A stretch of 64,000 nucleotides of DNA, taken from NCBI GenBank assembly GCA_900104855.1, contig FNSS01000001.1, positions 1,612,001 through 1,676,000 of the forward strand. Reading direction: 5' to 3'. Both the position numbers and the translations under genes were made by a program. Under the pieces are notes generated by a model that was not told the origin of the DNA, did not search any database, and saw nothing but the letters and a program-made list of their open reading frames with translations. Below are positions 1 through 9,274 of this stretch, piece by piece (position 1 is the stretch's first letter; every line of letters begins with the position of its first letter). This DNA is from Rhizobiales bacterium GAS188 (lineage in GTDB: Bacteria > Pseudomonadota > Alphaproteobacteria > Rhizobiales > Beijerinckiaceae).

Positions 1-114
1 CCAGCTGACGCGGCGTGGAAAATCGACGAGAAGGTCGTCAAATTCGTGAAGATGTCCACGGACGATATGCTTTGCCCGCGTGACGGCATTTCGGAGCCCA
101 GTCCCCAGCCCTGA
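1..114 (+). CDS. 3' end of an unidentified gene (partial)
   Basis: Frame 1 is open from the window edge to a TGA at 112-114 and encodes 37 residues, with a lysine-rich middle (KIDEKVVKFVKM) and a Pro/Ser-rich tail. The start lies outside the window. The tail matches no family I recognise, so no function is given. It could also be chance, because 37 codons is short for high-GC DNA. Confidence 0.3.
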   Translation, partial: PADAAWKIDEKVVKFVKMSTDDMLCPRDGISEPSPQP

Positions 115-446
115 GTTGCTCTTCATCGCGAGAGTGGAAGAAGAAGTGGCCTTGCTAAACGTCGATGCGGTCCGTACGTCACCGGTATCGGCTAGCCAGC
201 GGACTGCCAGTTTCCCCCTATGTCAGTCGTAAGCTGGCATGGCGCGTTGCAGCTGATGAGCGTCCGGTATCGGGAGGTTAGGACCTCGTCCACAGCGTCG
301 CTGATGGGCGCATTCCAACCGCTGTCTGGAAGCTTCAGCAGTTTTCGCTTTCTACCCACGGCAAAATAGTCAAACCGGAAGGTGAAGCCGCCGAAGCCGC
401 CATCGACGCGCGGTGCGCGCTGATGGCGGGCGCGAACGAGGCCCGG
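115..446. other. Intergenic stretch without a recognisable gene
   Basis: About 330 bases between the possible gene end at 114 and the converging binding-protein gene at 447. I see no supported reading frame, RNA gene or strong terminator hairpin here. The only frame entering it on the plus strand is the antisense shadow of the downstream gene. Confidence 0.5.
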
Positions 447-1943
447 CTAGTTTTGCCAGCCCATGTCGAACAGGAAGAAGCTTTCATTCGCGGTCGGCTG
501 GAAGCGGACCGGCTTGCGGGCGATGAACATCACCACGTCCTGGAACAGCGGCACGACGGCAATGTCGTCGTGGATGGCCGTGAGCGCCTCGTGATAGGCT
601 GCGCGGCGCTTGGCCTCGTCGAGCGTGTTGCGCGCGGTCTCGAGCGCCTTGTCCATCCCTGGGTTGCGGTATTTCGCCCAGGCGGAGGAGGAGTGGAACA
701 GCGGGAACAGCGTGCCGTCCGCATCCTGGCAGCCGCAGGACCAGCGGAAATAGGAGACGTCGCCCGCCTCGTCCGGCCGGCCCTGGCGCAGCTTGAGGTA
801 GGTCGCGAGATCGATCGTCTTCAGCTCCGCCTTCAACCCCACATCGGTCATCATCTGCTGCAGGGCCTGGACGATTCGCTGGTCGAACACGGGCGAGGTC
901 AGGAACTGCACCGACGTCCCCGGGGCGACGCCCGCCTCCTTCAGGAGGGAGCGCGCGCGGTTGGGATCATAGGCGAAAGCCGGGATCGTCTCGTCGAAGC
1001 CGAAGCTCGCCGGGGTGAGCGGCTCGTTCACCGGCTTGGCATAGCCCTTCAGCAGCGCTTCGATGATCGTATCGCGATCGACCGCGCCGGCGATGGCTTC
1101 GCGCACGCGTCGGTCCTTGCCGGGCCCATCCAGCGCATTGAGCGCGACCATGGTGACGCGCTCCGTCGGCGTCCACAGCACGTTCATCGCCTGGTCGTGC
1201 CGGAGCTGGTCCGCGTTGTCGGTGGAGAGGATGCGGGTGATGTCGGTGCGGCCGGTGCGCACATCGGCGATGCGGGTCGACTCGTCGGGCACCGGATGCA
1301 TCTCGACGCGCGCGAAGGGCGGCTTGCCGCGCCAGTATGACGCGATGGCCTCCAGCACGATGCTCACGCCCTGCGTGCGGGAGACGAATTTGTAGGGACC
1401 GCTGCCCATCGGCTGCTGGTTGAACTTTTGGTCGCCGACCATCTCGACGTAAGCCTTCGGCACGATGGAGAGCTTGGTGAGCTGCGCCAACAGGACGGGG
1501 TAGGCCGTCTTCGTCGTGACCCGCACTTCCTTCGGCCCGGCGACCTCGGCCGCCACGATTTGGTCGAACTGGCTGAGCTGCGGGCTCTTGAAAGCGGGAT
1601 TGGTGATCCGGCGGATGGAGAAGACGACATCCTCCGGCGTCAGCTTCGTGCCGTCTTGGAAGACGATGTCGTCGCGGATGGTGAAGACCACATGCGTATC
1701 GTCCTCGTAGCGCCAGGCGCTCGCCACCTGCGGCACGATCTTGCCCGACGAATCGCGCGTCAGGAGATTGTCGAAGACGTTGCGATAGACGGCGTAGCTG
1801 TCGGGATCCCATTGGACATGCGGGTCCAGCGAAGACGGATCGGTCGGCAGGTCAACCACGAAGTTCGTCTGATCGGCCCGCGCCTGCGGCAGCGCCGGGA
1901 CGAGGAAGAGCGCGAGCGCGGTGACGGCGAGGGACGGTCGCAT
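447..1943 (-). CDS. ABC transporter substrate-binding protein, family 5 (peptide/nickel type)
   Basis: A 498-residue periplasmic solute-binding protein of the SBP_bac_5 (DppA/OppA/NikA) family. The ATG at 1943 is chosen over an in-frame start 48 codons upstream. It has AGGAG about 9 bases before it and begins a clean signal peptide (MRPSLAVTALALFLVPALPQARA). Family marks include the early LDPH stretch, FQDGTKLTPEDVVFS and the GSGPYKF motif. It is transcribed divergently from a close paralogue at 2066 with 122 bases between starts. The two share long near-identical stretches, such as FKSPQLSQFDQI and KLSIVPKAYVE. The remaining transporter genes follow the paralogue, so this protein probably feeds the same permease with a different ligand. 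The ligand cannot be read from sequence. Confidence 0.9.
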   Translation of the reverse strand: MRPSLAVTALALFLVPALPQARADQTNFVVDLPTDPSSLDPHVQWDPDSYAVYRNVFDNLLTRDSSGKIVPQVASAWRYEDDTHVVFTIRDDIVFQDGTKLTPEDVVFSIRRITNPAFKSPQLSQFDQIVAAEVAGPKEVRVTTKTAYPVLLAQLTKLSIVPKAYVEMVGDQKFNQQPMGSGPYKFVSRTQGVSIVLEAIASYWRGKPPFARVEMHPVPDESTRIADVRTGRTDITRILSTDNADQLRHDQAMNVLWTPTERVTMVALNALDGPGKDRRVREAIAGAVDRDTIIEALLKGYAKPVNEPLTPASFGFDETIPAFAYDPNRARSLLKEAGVAPGTSVQFLTSPVFDQRIVQALQQMMTDVGLKAELKTIDLATYLKLRQGRPDEAGDVSYFRWSCGCQDADGTLFPLFHSSSAWAKYRNPGMDKALETARNTLDEAKRRAAYHEALTAIHDDIAVVPLFQDVVMFIARKPVRFQPTANESFFLFDMGWQN

Positions 1944-2065
1944 GGGGATGCTCCTGGTGAGAAGGGAGCCGGAAAAGATAGATGACGCGGCATCGGCCTT
2001 AAGATATTGCATGCAGCGTGCGCCAGCGGCAAGATCGGCGAAGCCGCCATACAAAGGGACGCTGC

Positions 2066-3553
2066 ATGCGCCGCACGATCCTGGCACTCGCTTTCTACGC
2101 TGCGTTGCATGCGAACCCGAGCTTCGCGCAGAAGCAGGAGCTCACGATCGATCTCGGCAGCGATGCAGCGACGCTCGATCCGCACGTGCAGTGGGATACG
2201 GACAGCTACAGCGTCTATCGCAACATCTTCGACAATCTCCTGAGCCGCGATCCGTCGGGCAAGATCGTGCCGCAGGTCGCATCTGCGTGGCACTACACGG
2301 ACGACAAGACGCTCGTCTTCGACCTTGACACCGACATCCGGTTCCAGGACGGCACGAAGCTGACGCCGGAGGATGTGGCGTTCAGCATCTCGCGGATCAT
2401 CGACCCATCCTTCAAGAGCCCGCAGCTCAGCCAGTTCGACCAGATCGCCGGCGCCGAGGTCACTGGGCCCGCGCAGGTGACGCTGCACACCAAGACGGCC
2501 TATCCGGCGCTGCTTGCGCAACTCGTCAAGCTCTCCATCGTGCCGAAGGCCTATGTCGAGAAGGTCGGCGACCAAAAGTTCAACCTCCAGCCGGTCGGCA
2601 GCGGGCCCTACAAATTGCGGAGCTGGCAGCGCGGCGTGTCGATCACGCTCGATGCGGTGCCGGATTACTGGCGCGGCAAGCCGCCTTTCCAAAGCGTCGT
2701 GTTCCGCGCGGTGCCGGATGGGCCGACGCGGGTCGCCGACCTGCGCGCCGGCCGTGCGGACCTCGTCCGCAACTTGACGCCTGACGACGCGGAAGCGCTG
2801 AAGAGCGAGCGCGCCGTCGCCGTGCTCTCCGTGCCGACCGAACGCGTCGCCTACCTGTTCGTCAACCCGGCGGCGGGGCCGACGAAGGATGAACGCGTGC
2901 GCCGCGCGATAGCGATGGCGATCGACCGGGACACGCTGATCAGCGCGTTGCAGCAGGGTTACGCGAGGCCGGTGCGCGAAGTGCTGACGCCGGCGAATTT
3001 CGGCTACACCAACGACGTGCCGGCGTGGCCATTCGATCCCGACGCCGCGCGCAAGCTGATCGCCGACGCCGGCGCCAAGGGCGCGACGGTGCAGTTTTTG
3101 ACCTCGCCGGTCTACGATCGCCGGCTGAACGAGGCGGTGCAGCAGATGCTCGCCGATGTCGGGCTGAACGTGCAGATCGTCATGCTCGACCAGCCGACCT
3201 ATCTGAAGCGGCGCCAGGGCACGCCCGAGGATGCCGGCGGGTTGTCGCAAGGCCGCTGGTCCTGTGCGTGCCAGGACGCGGACGGCGTTATCTTCCCGCT
3301 GTTCCGCAGCGGCTCGATCTGGTCGAAATACGCGAATCCGGCTTTCGATAGGCTGGTGGACGCTGCGCGCTCCACGCTGGACGAGAGCAAGCGGCGCGAT
3401 CTCTATCGGCAGGCATTCCAGATTCTGCACGACGATGTGCCGGGTATCGGCCTGTTCCAGGACGTGGCGATCTATGGCGCCAGCCCGAAGCTCCGCTGGC
3501 AGCCCACATCGAACGAGGCGATGTTCGTCTTCGAGATGAAGTGGGCAGAGTGA
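2066..3553 (+). CDS. ABC transporter substrate-binding protein, family 5, first gene of importer operon
   Basis: A 495-residue periplasmic binding protein of the SBP_bac_5 family, heading the operon 2066-7243. The ATG at 2066 gives a signal peptide ending ANPSFAQ; an in-frame codon at 2018 would add a charged, non-signal N-terminus. The body has the family features LDPHVQWD, FQDGTKLTPEDVAFS and GSGPYKL. The C-terminal half carries CACQDADG, shared with the divergent paralogue as CGCQDADG. The permease gene starts 12 bases after the stop. Family knowledge supports import of di/oligopeptides, nickel or related small molecules. Confidence 0.92.
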   Translation: MRRTILALAFYAALHANPSFAQKQELTIDLGSDAATLDPHVQWDTDSYSVYRNIFDNLLSRDPSGKIVPQVASAWHYTDDKTLVFDLDTDIRFQDGTKLTPEDVAFSISRIIDPSFKSPQLSQFDQIAGAEVTGPAQVTLHTKTAYPALLAQLVKLSIVPKAYVEKVGDQKFNLQPVGSGPYKLRSWQRGVSITLDAVPDYWRGKPPFQSVVFRAVPDGPTRVADLRAGRADLVRNLTPDDAEALKSERAVAVLSVPTERVAYLFVNPAAGPTKDERVRRAIAMAIDRDTLISALQQGYARPVREVLTPANFGYTNDVPAWPFDPDAARKLIADAGAKGATVQFLTSPVYDRRLNEAVQQMLADVGLNVQIVMLDQPTYLKRRQGTPEDAGGLSQGRWSCACQDADGVIFPLFRSGSIWSKYANPAFDRLVDAARSTLDESKRRDLYRQAFQILHDDVPGIGLFQDVAIYGASPKLRWQPTSNEAMFVFEMKWAE

Positions 3554-3565
3554 CGATCGGCTGAC

Positions 3566-4483
3566 GTGCGGCACATCGGCTCGCGCATCCTCCAGGCGGT
3601 GATCGCCAGTTTCGGCGTGATCACCATCGTCTTCTTCGTGATGCATCTCTCCGGCGACCCGACGCTGCTCTTGGTGCCCGAAGGCGCGACGGCGGAGCAG
3701 ATCGCTCAACTGCGCCACCAACTCGGCTTCGACCGGCCGCTGCCGGTGCAGTATCTCGCCTATTTGTCCGACCTGCTTCGTGGCGATCTCGGCCAGTCGC
3801 TGGTGCAGCGCCTGCCGGTCTCGCTGATCCTCGGCAGCCGGCTGCCGTACACGCTGGAGCTCGCCGCCGGCGCCCTTGCCGTGGCGCTGATCGTCGGCAT
3901 CCCGGCCGGGATCGCCATGGCGGTGTGGCGCGGCGGGGTCGTGGAACGGGTCCTCGCGGCGGTTGTGCTGGCGGGCCAGAGCCTGCCGACCTTCTGGTCC
4001 GGCATCCTGCTGATCCTGCTGTTCGGCGTGACGCTGCGCTGGTTGCCGACATCCGGCGCGGATAGTTTCGCCTCGCTGCTGATGCCTTCGCTGGCGCTCG
4101 GTGCGCTGGCGATGTCGACCTTCGCGCGCATGACGCGGGTTTCGGTGCTCGACGAGCTCAGCCGCGACTACGTGAATGCGGCCCGCGCGCGCGGCCTGTC
4201 GATGGGGGCGACCGTCGTGCGGCACGTGCTGCGCAACGCGGCGATCCCGGTGATCACCGTGACCGCGCTCGAGATCGGCAACCTGCTCGCCGGCGCGGTG
4301 ATCGTCGAGACGGTGTTCGCCTGGCCTGGAATCGGTCAGCTCGCCATGCAGTCGATCCAGGCGCGGGACTTCCTCGTCGTGCAGGCGGTCGTGTTGTTCG
4401 TCTCCGTGACCTATATCGGCCTGAACCTCATCGCCGACCTCACCTACGCTGCGATTGATCCGCGCATACGGAGCGCGGCGTGA
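3566..4483 (+). CDS. ABC importer permease, DppB/OppB type
   Basis: A 305-residue inner-membrane permease with a GTG start at 3566, just downstream of the binding-protein stop. It has the DppB layout: an N-terminal membrane helix (VIASFGVITIVFFVMHL), then a soluble stretch with the family's G-D-P and LGxDxPLxxQY-like elements, then five more helices. The cytoplasmic EAA loop lies near residues 205-225 (NAARARGLSMGATVVRHVLR) and contacts the ATPase. The stop overlaps the next permease's GTG by 4 bases (GTGA), which implies translational coupling. Length is normal for the family. Confidence 0.92.
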   Translation: MRHIGSRILQAVIASFGVITIVFFVMHLSGDPTLLLVPEGATAEQIAQLRHQLGFDRPLPVQYLAYLSDLLRGDLGQSLVQRLPVSLILGSRLPYTLELAAGALAVALIVGIPAGIAMAVWRGGVVERVLAAVVLAGQSLPTFWSGILLILLFGVTLRWLPTSGADSFASLLMPSLALGALAMSTFARMTRVSVLDELSRDYVNAARARGLSMGATVVRHVLRNAAIPVITVTALEIGNLLAGAVIVETVFAWPGIGQLAMQSIQARDFLVVQAVVLFVSVTYIGLNLIADLTYAAIDPRIRSAA

Positions 4484-5310
4484 GGCGGCTTCCATTCCCG
4501 ACGAAGCTGCTGCTTGCGGTTTTGCTGCTGCTGGTGGCGGCCGCCTTAACGGCCCCCTGGATCTCGCCTCACGATCCGCTGCGCCAATCGCTGCTGCTGC
4601 GCCTCAAGCCGCCAGGGAGCGCGAGCACGCTCGGCGTGTTCCTGCTCGGCACGGACGATCTTGGGCGCGACCTGCTCTCGCGCATCCTCTACGGTGCGCG
4701 TGCGTCTTTCGCTGTGGCCTTCCTGTCGGTCGCGGTCTCGCTCGTCGTCGGTGTGCCGCTCGGGCTCGTTGCCGGCTGGGTGCGCGGCTGGATGGCGGCG
4801 GTGATCATGCGGCTCGTCGACACGATGCTGTCGATTCCAGCGATCCTGCTCGCGGTGCTGACCGTCGCGGTGATCGGGCCGAGCTTCCTCAGCCTCGTTC
4901 TTGTGCTCGGGTTGACGCGCTGGCCGCGCTACACGCGCGTCGCCTATGCCTCGACGTTGCAGGTGGCGGCAATGCCTTTCGTCCAGGCGAGCGAGATGGC
5001 GGGGGCGAGCACGGCGCGCATCCTGTTTCGCCACGTGCTGCCGAACATCGCAGGGCCCCTGATGGTGGTTGCGACCAGCGAGTTCGGGCTGATGATCCTG
5101 TTCGAGGCCGGGCTTTCGTTCCTCGGCCTCGGCATCCAGCCGCCCGCGCCGTCCTGGGGCTCGATCATGAGCGCGGGGCGGCAATATGTGGAGCGCGCCT
5201 GGTGGCTGACGGTGTTCCCGGGTCTCGGGCTGTTCACGCTGGTGGTGTGTGTCAACCTTCTGGGCGACGCGCTGCGCGACCGGCTCGATCCGCGATCGGC
5301 TGGGCGATGA
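4480..5310 (+). CDS. ABC importer permease, DppC/OppC type
   Basis: A 276-residue second permease subunit. It starts with GTG inside the stop of the preceding gene. A hydrophobic N-terminal helix is followed by the LGTDDLGRDLLSRILYGAR signature typical of DppC proteins, then further membrane helices. The EAA loop is ASEMAGASTARILFRHVLPN, near residues 165-185. The stop overlaps the next gene's ATG by 4 bases (ATGA). With the DppB-type subunit it would form the membrane channel of the importer. Confidence 0.92.
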   Translation: MRRLPFPTKLLLAVLLLLVAAALTAPWISPHDPLRQSLLLRLKPPGSASTLGVFLLGTDDLGRDLLSRILYGARASFAVAFLSVAVSLVVGVPLGLVAGWVRGWMAAVIMRLVDTMLSIPAILLAVLTVAVIGPSFLSLVLVLGLTRWPRYTRVAYASTLQVAAMPFVQASEMAGASTARILFRHVLPNIAGPLMVVATSEFGLMILFEAGLSFLGLGIQPPAPSWGSIMSAGRQYVERAWWLTVFPGLGLFTLVVCVNLLGDALRDRLDPRSAGR

Positions 5311-6275
5311 GCACCGCCGTCTCGAGCGCCGCCATCTTGGAGATCCGGGATCTTTCGCTCTCGATCGGCGGCGCGCGCGTCGTGGACGGGCTGAGCTGTG
5401 CCGTGCGGCCGGGTGAAGTGCTGGCGCTGGTGGGTGAATCCGGTTGCGGCAAATCGCTCACTGCGCTTGCAGCGATAGGGCTCTTGCCGCACGCCGTGAC
5501 GCTGGAGGGCGGCGAGGTGCTGCTCGACGGGGAGAATCTCGTCGCGCTGCCGGAGCGTCGGCTGCGGTCGATGCGCGGGCGGCGCATCGCGATGATCTTC
5601 CAGGAGCCGCTGGCGGCGCTCGACCAGCTCGCGACGGTAGGCACCCAAGTGGCAGAGGCGACGGGACGGAGCGTGGCGGCGGCGCGGGAGGAGGTGCTGG
5701 CGATGCTCGCGGAAGTGGGCATCAGCGATCCTGCGCGGCGCATCGGCCAGTATCCGTTCGAGCTGTCGGGCGGGATGGCGCAGCGGGTGATGATCGCGAC
5801 GGCGCTGATCTCCCGCCCCGCCGTGCTGATCGCGGACGAGCCGACCACGGCGCTCGACGTGACGATCCAGGCGCAGATCCTCGACCTGCTGCGACGCCTC
5901 GCCGCCGACCGCGGCACAGCGATCGTGCTGATCACCCACGATATGGGCGTCGTGGCGGACATCGCGGAGCGGGTGGCGGTGATGTATGCCGGGCGCATCG
6001 CCGAGACCGGGCCGACGGCAGCGCTGTTCGCCCGGCCCCGCCATCCCTATACGGCGCTGCTGCTCGCCGCCCTGCCGCGGCTGAGCGACGAGCCGAAGGC
6101 GCCGCTGGCGGTGATCCAGGGCCAGGTGCCGCTGCCCTCCGCCTTCTCCGCCGCCTGCCGCTTCGCCGATCGCTGCCCGCTCGCGACCGAACGCTGCCGG
6201 GCGGAACAGCCGCCGCTGCGGGATATGGGCGAGGGGCGGCAATCCGCCTGCTGGCATGCGGAGCTGGTCCAATGA
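5307..6275 (+). CDS. ABC importer ATPase, DppD/OppD type
   Basis: A 322-residue ATP-binding subunit. The ATG at 5307 overlaps the permease stop (ATGA), so the much longer open frame upstream is not used. Walker A is GESGCGKS (43-50), the Q-loop IFQEP is near 97-101, the ABC signature LSGGMAQRV is at 153-161, Walker B VLIADEPTTALD at 173-184, and the H-loop is LITHD. The C-terminus has the oligopeptide-transporter extension with a cysteine cluster (CRFADRCP, then ERCR), which in this family can bind an Fe-S cluster. The stop overlaps the next ATPase by 4 bases. Confidence 0.93.
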   Translation: MSTAVSSAAILEIRDLSLSIGGARVVDGLSCAVRPGEVLALVGESGCGKSLTALAAIGLLPHAVTLEGGEVLLDGENLVALPERRLRSMRGRRIAMIFQEPLAALDQLATVGTQVAEATGRSVAAAREEVLAMLAEVGISDPARRIGQYPFELSGGMAQRVMIATALISRPAVLIADEPTTALDVTIQAQILDLLRRLAADRGTAIVLITHDMGVVADIAERVAVMYAGRIAETGPTAALFARPRHPYTALLLAALPRLSDEPKAPLAVIQGQVPLPSAFSAACRFADRCPLATERCRAEQPPLRDMGEGRQSACWHAELVQ

Positions 6276-7243
6276 GTCGGCCGGCGCTCGAAATTACGGA
6301 TCTCGTGGTGCATTATGCCATGCGGCGCGGGCCGCCGGTGCAGGCGGTCGACGGGATCTCGCTCGCCATCGCTCCGGGTGAGACGTTGGGGCTCGTGGGC
6401 GAGTCGGGTTGCGGCAAATCCACCGTGTCGAAAGCGGTCGTCGGATTGCAGCCCCCGACCCGCGGCTCGGTGGTGGTGGACGGGGTGGAGATCGCAGGGG
6501 CCGACAGGCGCACGCTGCGCGCGGCGCGGGCGCGGATGCAGATGGTGTTCCAGGACACGGCGACCTCGCTCGATCCGCGCATGACGATCGGCGACGCGAT
6601 CGGCGAGCCGCTGCTGGTGCGCGGGATCGCACGCGGACGGGCGCTGCGGGAGCGTGTCGCGTCGCTGCTCATGGAGGTGGGGCTGCGGCCGGAGCAAGCC
6701 GCGCGCTACCCGCACCAGTTCAGCGGCGGCCAGCGGCAGCGTATCGTCATTGCCCGCGCTCTCGCGCTGCGGCCGGCGCTGCTCGTATGCGACGAGCCGG
6801 TCAGCGCCCTGGACGTGAGCGTGCGGGCGCAGATCCTGAACCTGCTCGTCGACCTGCAACGCACGCTGGGGATGGCGAACCTGTTCGTCTCTCACGACCT
6901 CTCGGTGGTGCGGCATGTCTGCGACCGGGTCGCGGTGATGTATCTCGGCCGGCTCGCGGAACTCGCGCCGCGCGATGCGCTGTTCGCGGCGCCGCGCCAC
7001 CCCTATACGCGCGCGCTGCTGCTGGCCGTGCCGGAGCCGGATCCGGCGGCGCAGCGGGCGAAGCCACGCGTGCCGCTCGCGGGCGAGATCCCGTCTCCCG
7101 CAAGGCCGCCCGCCGGCTGCCGCTTTCACACGCGCTGCCCGATCGCCCGCCCGTATTGCCGCGAGCAGGAGCCGCAATGGCGCCGTGTGGGCGAGTCGAT
7201 GGTGGCGTGCCACTTTGCGGAGGAGACGACGCCGGACGGCTGA
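6272..7243 (+). CDS. ABC importer ATPase, DppF/OppF type
   Basis: A 323-residue ATP-binding subunit ending the importer operon. Its ATG overlaps the previous stop. It has Walker A GESGCGKST, signature [15 protein letters not shown], Walker [14 protein letters not shown]-loop VSHDLSVV, and the C-terminal cysteine-bearing extension CRFHTRCP. Bases 6523-6928, covering the region from just before the Q-loop through the H-loop, are duplicated almost perfectly at 12897-13302. The copy lacks both ends and cannot make a working ATPase. Confidence 0.93.
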   Translation: MSRPALEITDLVVHYAMRRGPPVQAVDGISLAIAPGETLGLVGESGCGKSTVSKAVVGLQPPTRGSVVVDGVEIAGADRRTLRAARARMQMVFQDTATSLDPRMTIGDAIGEPLLVRGIARGRALRERVASLLMEVGLRPEQAARYPHQFSGGQRQRIVIARALALRPALLVCDEPVSALDVSVRAQILNLLVDLQRTLGMANLFVSHDLSVVRHVCDRVAVMYLGRLAELAPRDALFAAPRHPYTRALLLAVPEPDPAAQRAKPRVPLAGEIPSPARPPAGCRFHTRCPIARPYCREQEPQWRRVGESMVACHFAEETTPDG

Positions 7244-7278
7244 TACCGCACTGCCATCTGAACCGCAGCGCCACTCTC

Positions 7279-7992
7279 TCAGCTCGTCGACGCGGAGATG
7301 CCCAATGCAGACGATCGCGTATCCCGGAGCCGGGCCGCAATGGCGCGGATGGCGAGCACGTGAAGCGTGACCGCGAGCGGGGCTAAGAAGCCTGGAAGGA
7401 AAGCGTAAGGGAATATCCCCATCGCCACGTTCGGCACCTCGGTGCTGATGAGTTTCAAGGGGCCGGTGAGCACGGAACTTGCCGCGACGTTGGCGAGAGA
7501 CAGCAGCCCGAGCACGTTCCAGCCCATGGCGAGCCTCAACCCAGGTCGTCCCATGGTGACGATCCAAGCAATGATCGGCGCCGACAAGCCGAAAACCATG
7601 TCGATATTGCCGCCCTCGTAAGTCAGCAACTTCGGCACGAGGCCGTCTTCCCACAGGCGATGCATCAAGAGTTCGACGCCGACGCGGAAACTTTCGAAGC
7701 CGAGAATCAGCCAGAGCGGGATGGCGGCCGCTACGCGTGCACCAATGCCGGAGCGGACCACAACGAAGACAACGAAGAGAACGACGGGGCCAACCACCCA
7801 GAGTATGCCGGGTGGCCGTAGCGAGGGATCGCGCATGTAGCCGAGCGAGCTGAACAGGCCAACATAGATGAGCCAGATCGCAAGTCCCGTGATGATGGCA
7901 AATGTCGTCCGGCGCGGAAGATATGCGGCGGAAATGCCGAGCACCGCCACGACGACGAAAGTCAGATAGGTTAGAAACAATTGCGCGGTCAT
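7279..7992 (-). CDS. Conserved multi-pass membrane protein of unknown function
   Basis: A 237-residue protein made almost entirely of hydrophobic helices, about seven: TYLTFVVVAVLGISAAYL at the N-terminus, then segments near 33-50, 63-80, 87-105, 135-150, 155-178 and 190-215. It has no signal peptide, no catalytic motif I recognise, and a basic C-terminal tail. It converges with the ABC operon (35-base gap) and diverges from the LysR gene at 8264, which may control it. The family is not recognised. Confidence 0.75.
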   Translation of the reverse strand: MTAQLFLTYLTFVVVAVLGISAAYLPRRTTFAIITGLAIWLIYVGLFSSLGYMRDPSLRPPGILWVVGPVVLFVVFVVVRSGIGARVAAAIPLWLILGFESFRVGVELLMHRLWEDGLVPKLLTYEGGNIDMVFGLSAPIIAWIVTMGRPGLRLAMGWNVLGLLSLANVAASSVLTGPLKLISTEVPNVAMGIFPYAFLPGFLAPLAVTLHVLAIRAIAARLRDTRSSALGISASTS

Positions 7993-8263
7993 GTGCCAGC
8001 TCCAACTGAAATAGGCGCGAAGACTGTCTGACCTAGGCGCCTGCTATGAGAATTTGGGCCTCATGGGGCCGCCGGGTGACGAGCACCCGCAAGGGCGCCC
8101 CCCGCCCAGAGCATGTCGCGTCGAGACAACGTCGCCCCTCGCATTGCACTGCTCCCTCGGCTGTCGCGCATTTCGGCCTTCAACATCGCCGTGACTCCTT
8201 TTTTGCAAGGCAGATGTATGACCGCTTCCCGCGATCGATTATTCGCGATAACGTTGATGGGGT

Positions 8264-9181
8264 ATGAAGCAGAACTTCACAGTCCGACACGGCGCGCTCG
8301 ACGGCGTGGAGGCGTTCCTGAGCGTCGCCCAGCACCGCAGTTTTCGCAAAGGGGCCGCGGAGCTCGGGGTAACACCATCGGCGATCAGCCAGGCGATACG
8401 CGCAGTTGAGGCGCGCGTTGGCGCAGCACTTTTCATCCGCACGACGCGCAGCGTTGGTTTGACCGAAGCCGGCGAGCGGTTCCTGTCGCGTGCAAAGCCC
8501 GCTTTCGAAGAGCTTGTCGCCGCAAGTGAGGTCGCGCGTGACCTTGGACAGCGGCCTGCCGGTCTGTTGCGCCTCTCGGTGCCGCGGGCGGTGGTGCCGA
8601 TCCTGCTGGAGCCGCTGATCGCATCCTTCTGCCGGGCCTATCCGGAGGTCGAGGTGGAGATCGCCGCAAGCGCGGACCTGGTCGATATCGCTGCCGAAGG
8701 ATTTGACGCCGGCATCCGGCTCGGCCAGTTCATCGAGGCCGATATGATCGCGGTGCGTCTGACGCCGTCGTTCCCGCTGGCCGTGCTCGGCAGCACCGAC
8801 TATCTGTGCCGGCGCAAGCAGCCGGAGCGCATCGACGATCTGCGTGGCCACGCTTGCCTTCGCATGCGCCGCTCGAACGGGTCGATCGCGCCCTGGTCCT
8901 TTGTTAACGGCAACGAGGCGGTCGAAGCCATCGTTTCGGGACCTTTTATCGCCAACGACATGCCCACATTGCTTGGCGCCGCCGTCGAAGGATTAGGCCT
9001 TGCGCAGGTGCCCGGGCCAATTGCTGCCGGCGCGGTGAAGGCGGGGAAACTCGTGCGCGTGCTGGAACCGTTTGCGCCCATGGTGCCGGGTGTGTTTCTC
9101 TACTATCCCGGCCACCGGAAAATAATGCCGAAGCTGCGAGCATTCATCGATCACGTGAAGTACCGCTCGAGCGCCCGCTAA
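8264..9181 (+). CDS. LysR-family transcriptional regulator
   Basis: A 305-residue LysR regulator. The N-terminal winged helix (residues 10-70) contains FLSVAQHRSFRKGAAELGVTPSAISQAIRAVE, the usual recognition-helix arrangement, followed by TRSVGLTEAGERF. A linker and a periplasmic-binding-protein-like effector domain (about 95-300) follow. It is divergent from the membrane protein at 7992, with 271 bases between starts, the classical place for a LysR target. The effector is unknown. Confidence 0.9.
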   Translation: MKQNFTVRHGALDGVEAFLSVAQHRSFRKGAAELGVTPSAISQAIRAVEARVGAALFIRTTRSVGLTEAGERFLSRAKPAFEELVAASEVARDLGQRPAGLLRLSVPRAVVPILLEPLIASFCRAYPEVEVEIAASADLVDIAAEGFDAGIRLGQFIEADMIAVRLTPSFPLAVLGSTDYLCRRKQPERIDDLRGHACLRMRRSNGSIAPWSFVNGNEAVEAIVSGPFIANDMPTLLGAAVEGLGLAQVPGPIAAGAVKAGKLVRVLEPFAPMVPGVFLYYPGHRKIMPKLRAFIDHVKYRSSAR

Positions 9182-9274
9182 TAAAACCCGAATTCACGCG
9201 AGGACGAACGAATGCGAGGCGCAGAGAATGCGCTGACATGTGCACATTGTCGATGGCTCCTCGACCGGCAGACT

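Noticed and set aside
1760-4495. A 911-codon open frame on the minus strand
   Set aside because: It lies antisense to the ABC binding protein and permease genes, is rich in Arg/His/Asp as expected from reversed high-GC coding DNA, and matches no family. Shadow frame.
6047-8005. A 652-codon minus-strand frame over the ABC ATPase end and the membrane-protein gene
   Set aside because: Its composition is that of a shadow frame, and it overlaps two well-supported genes in other frames.
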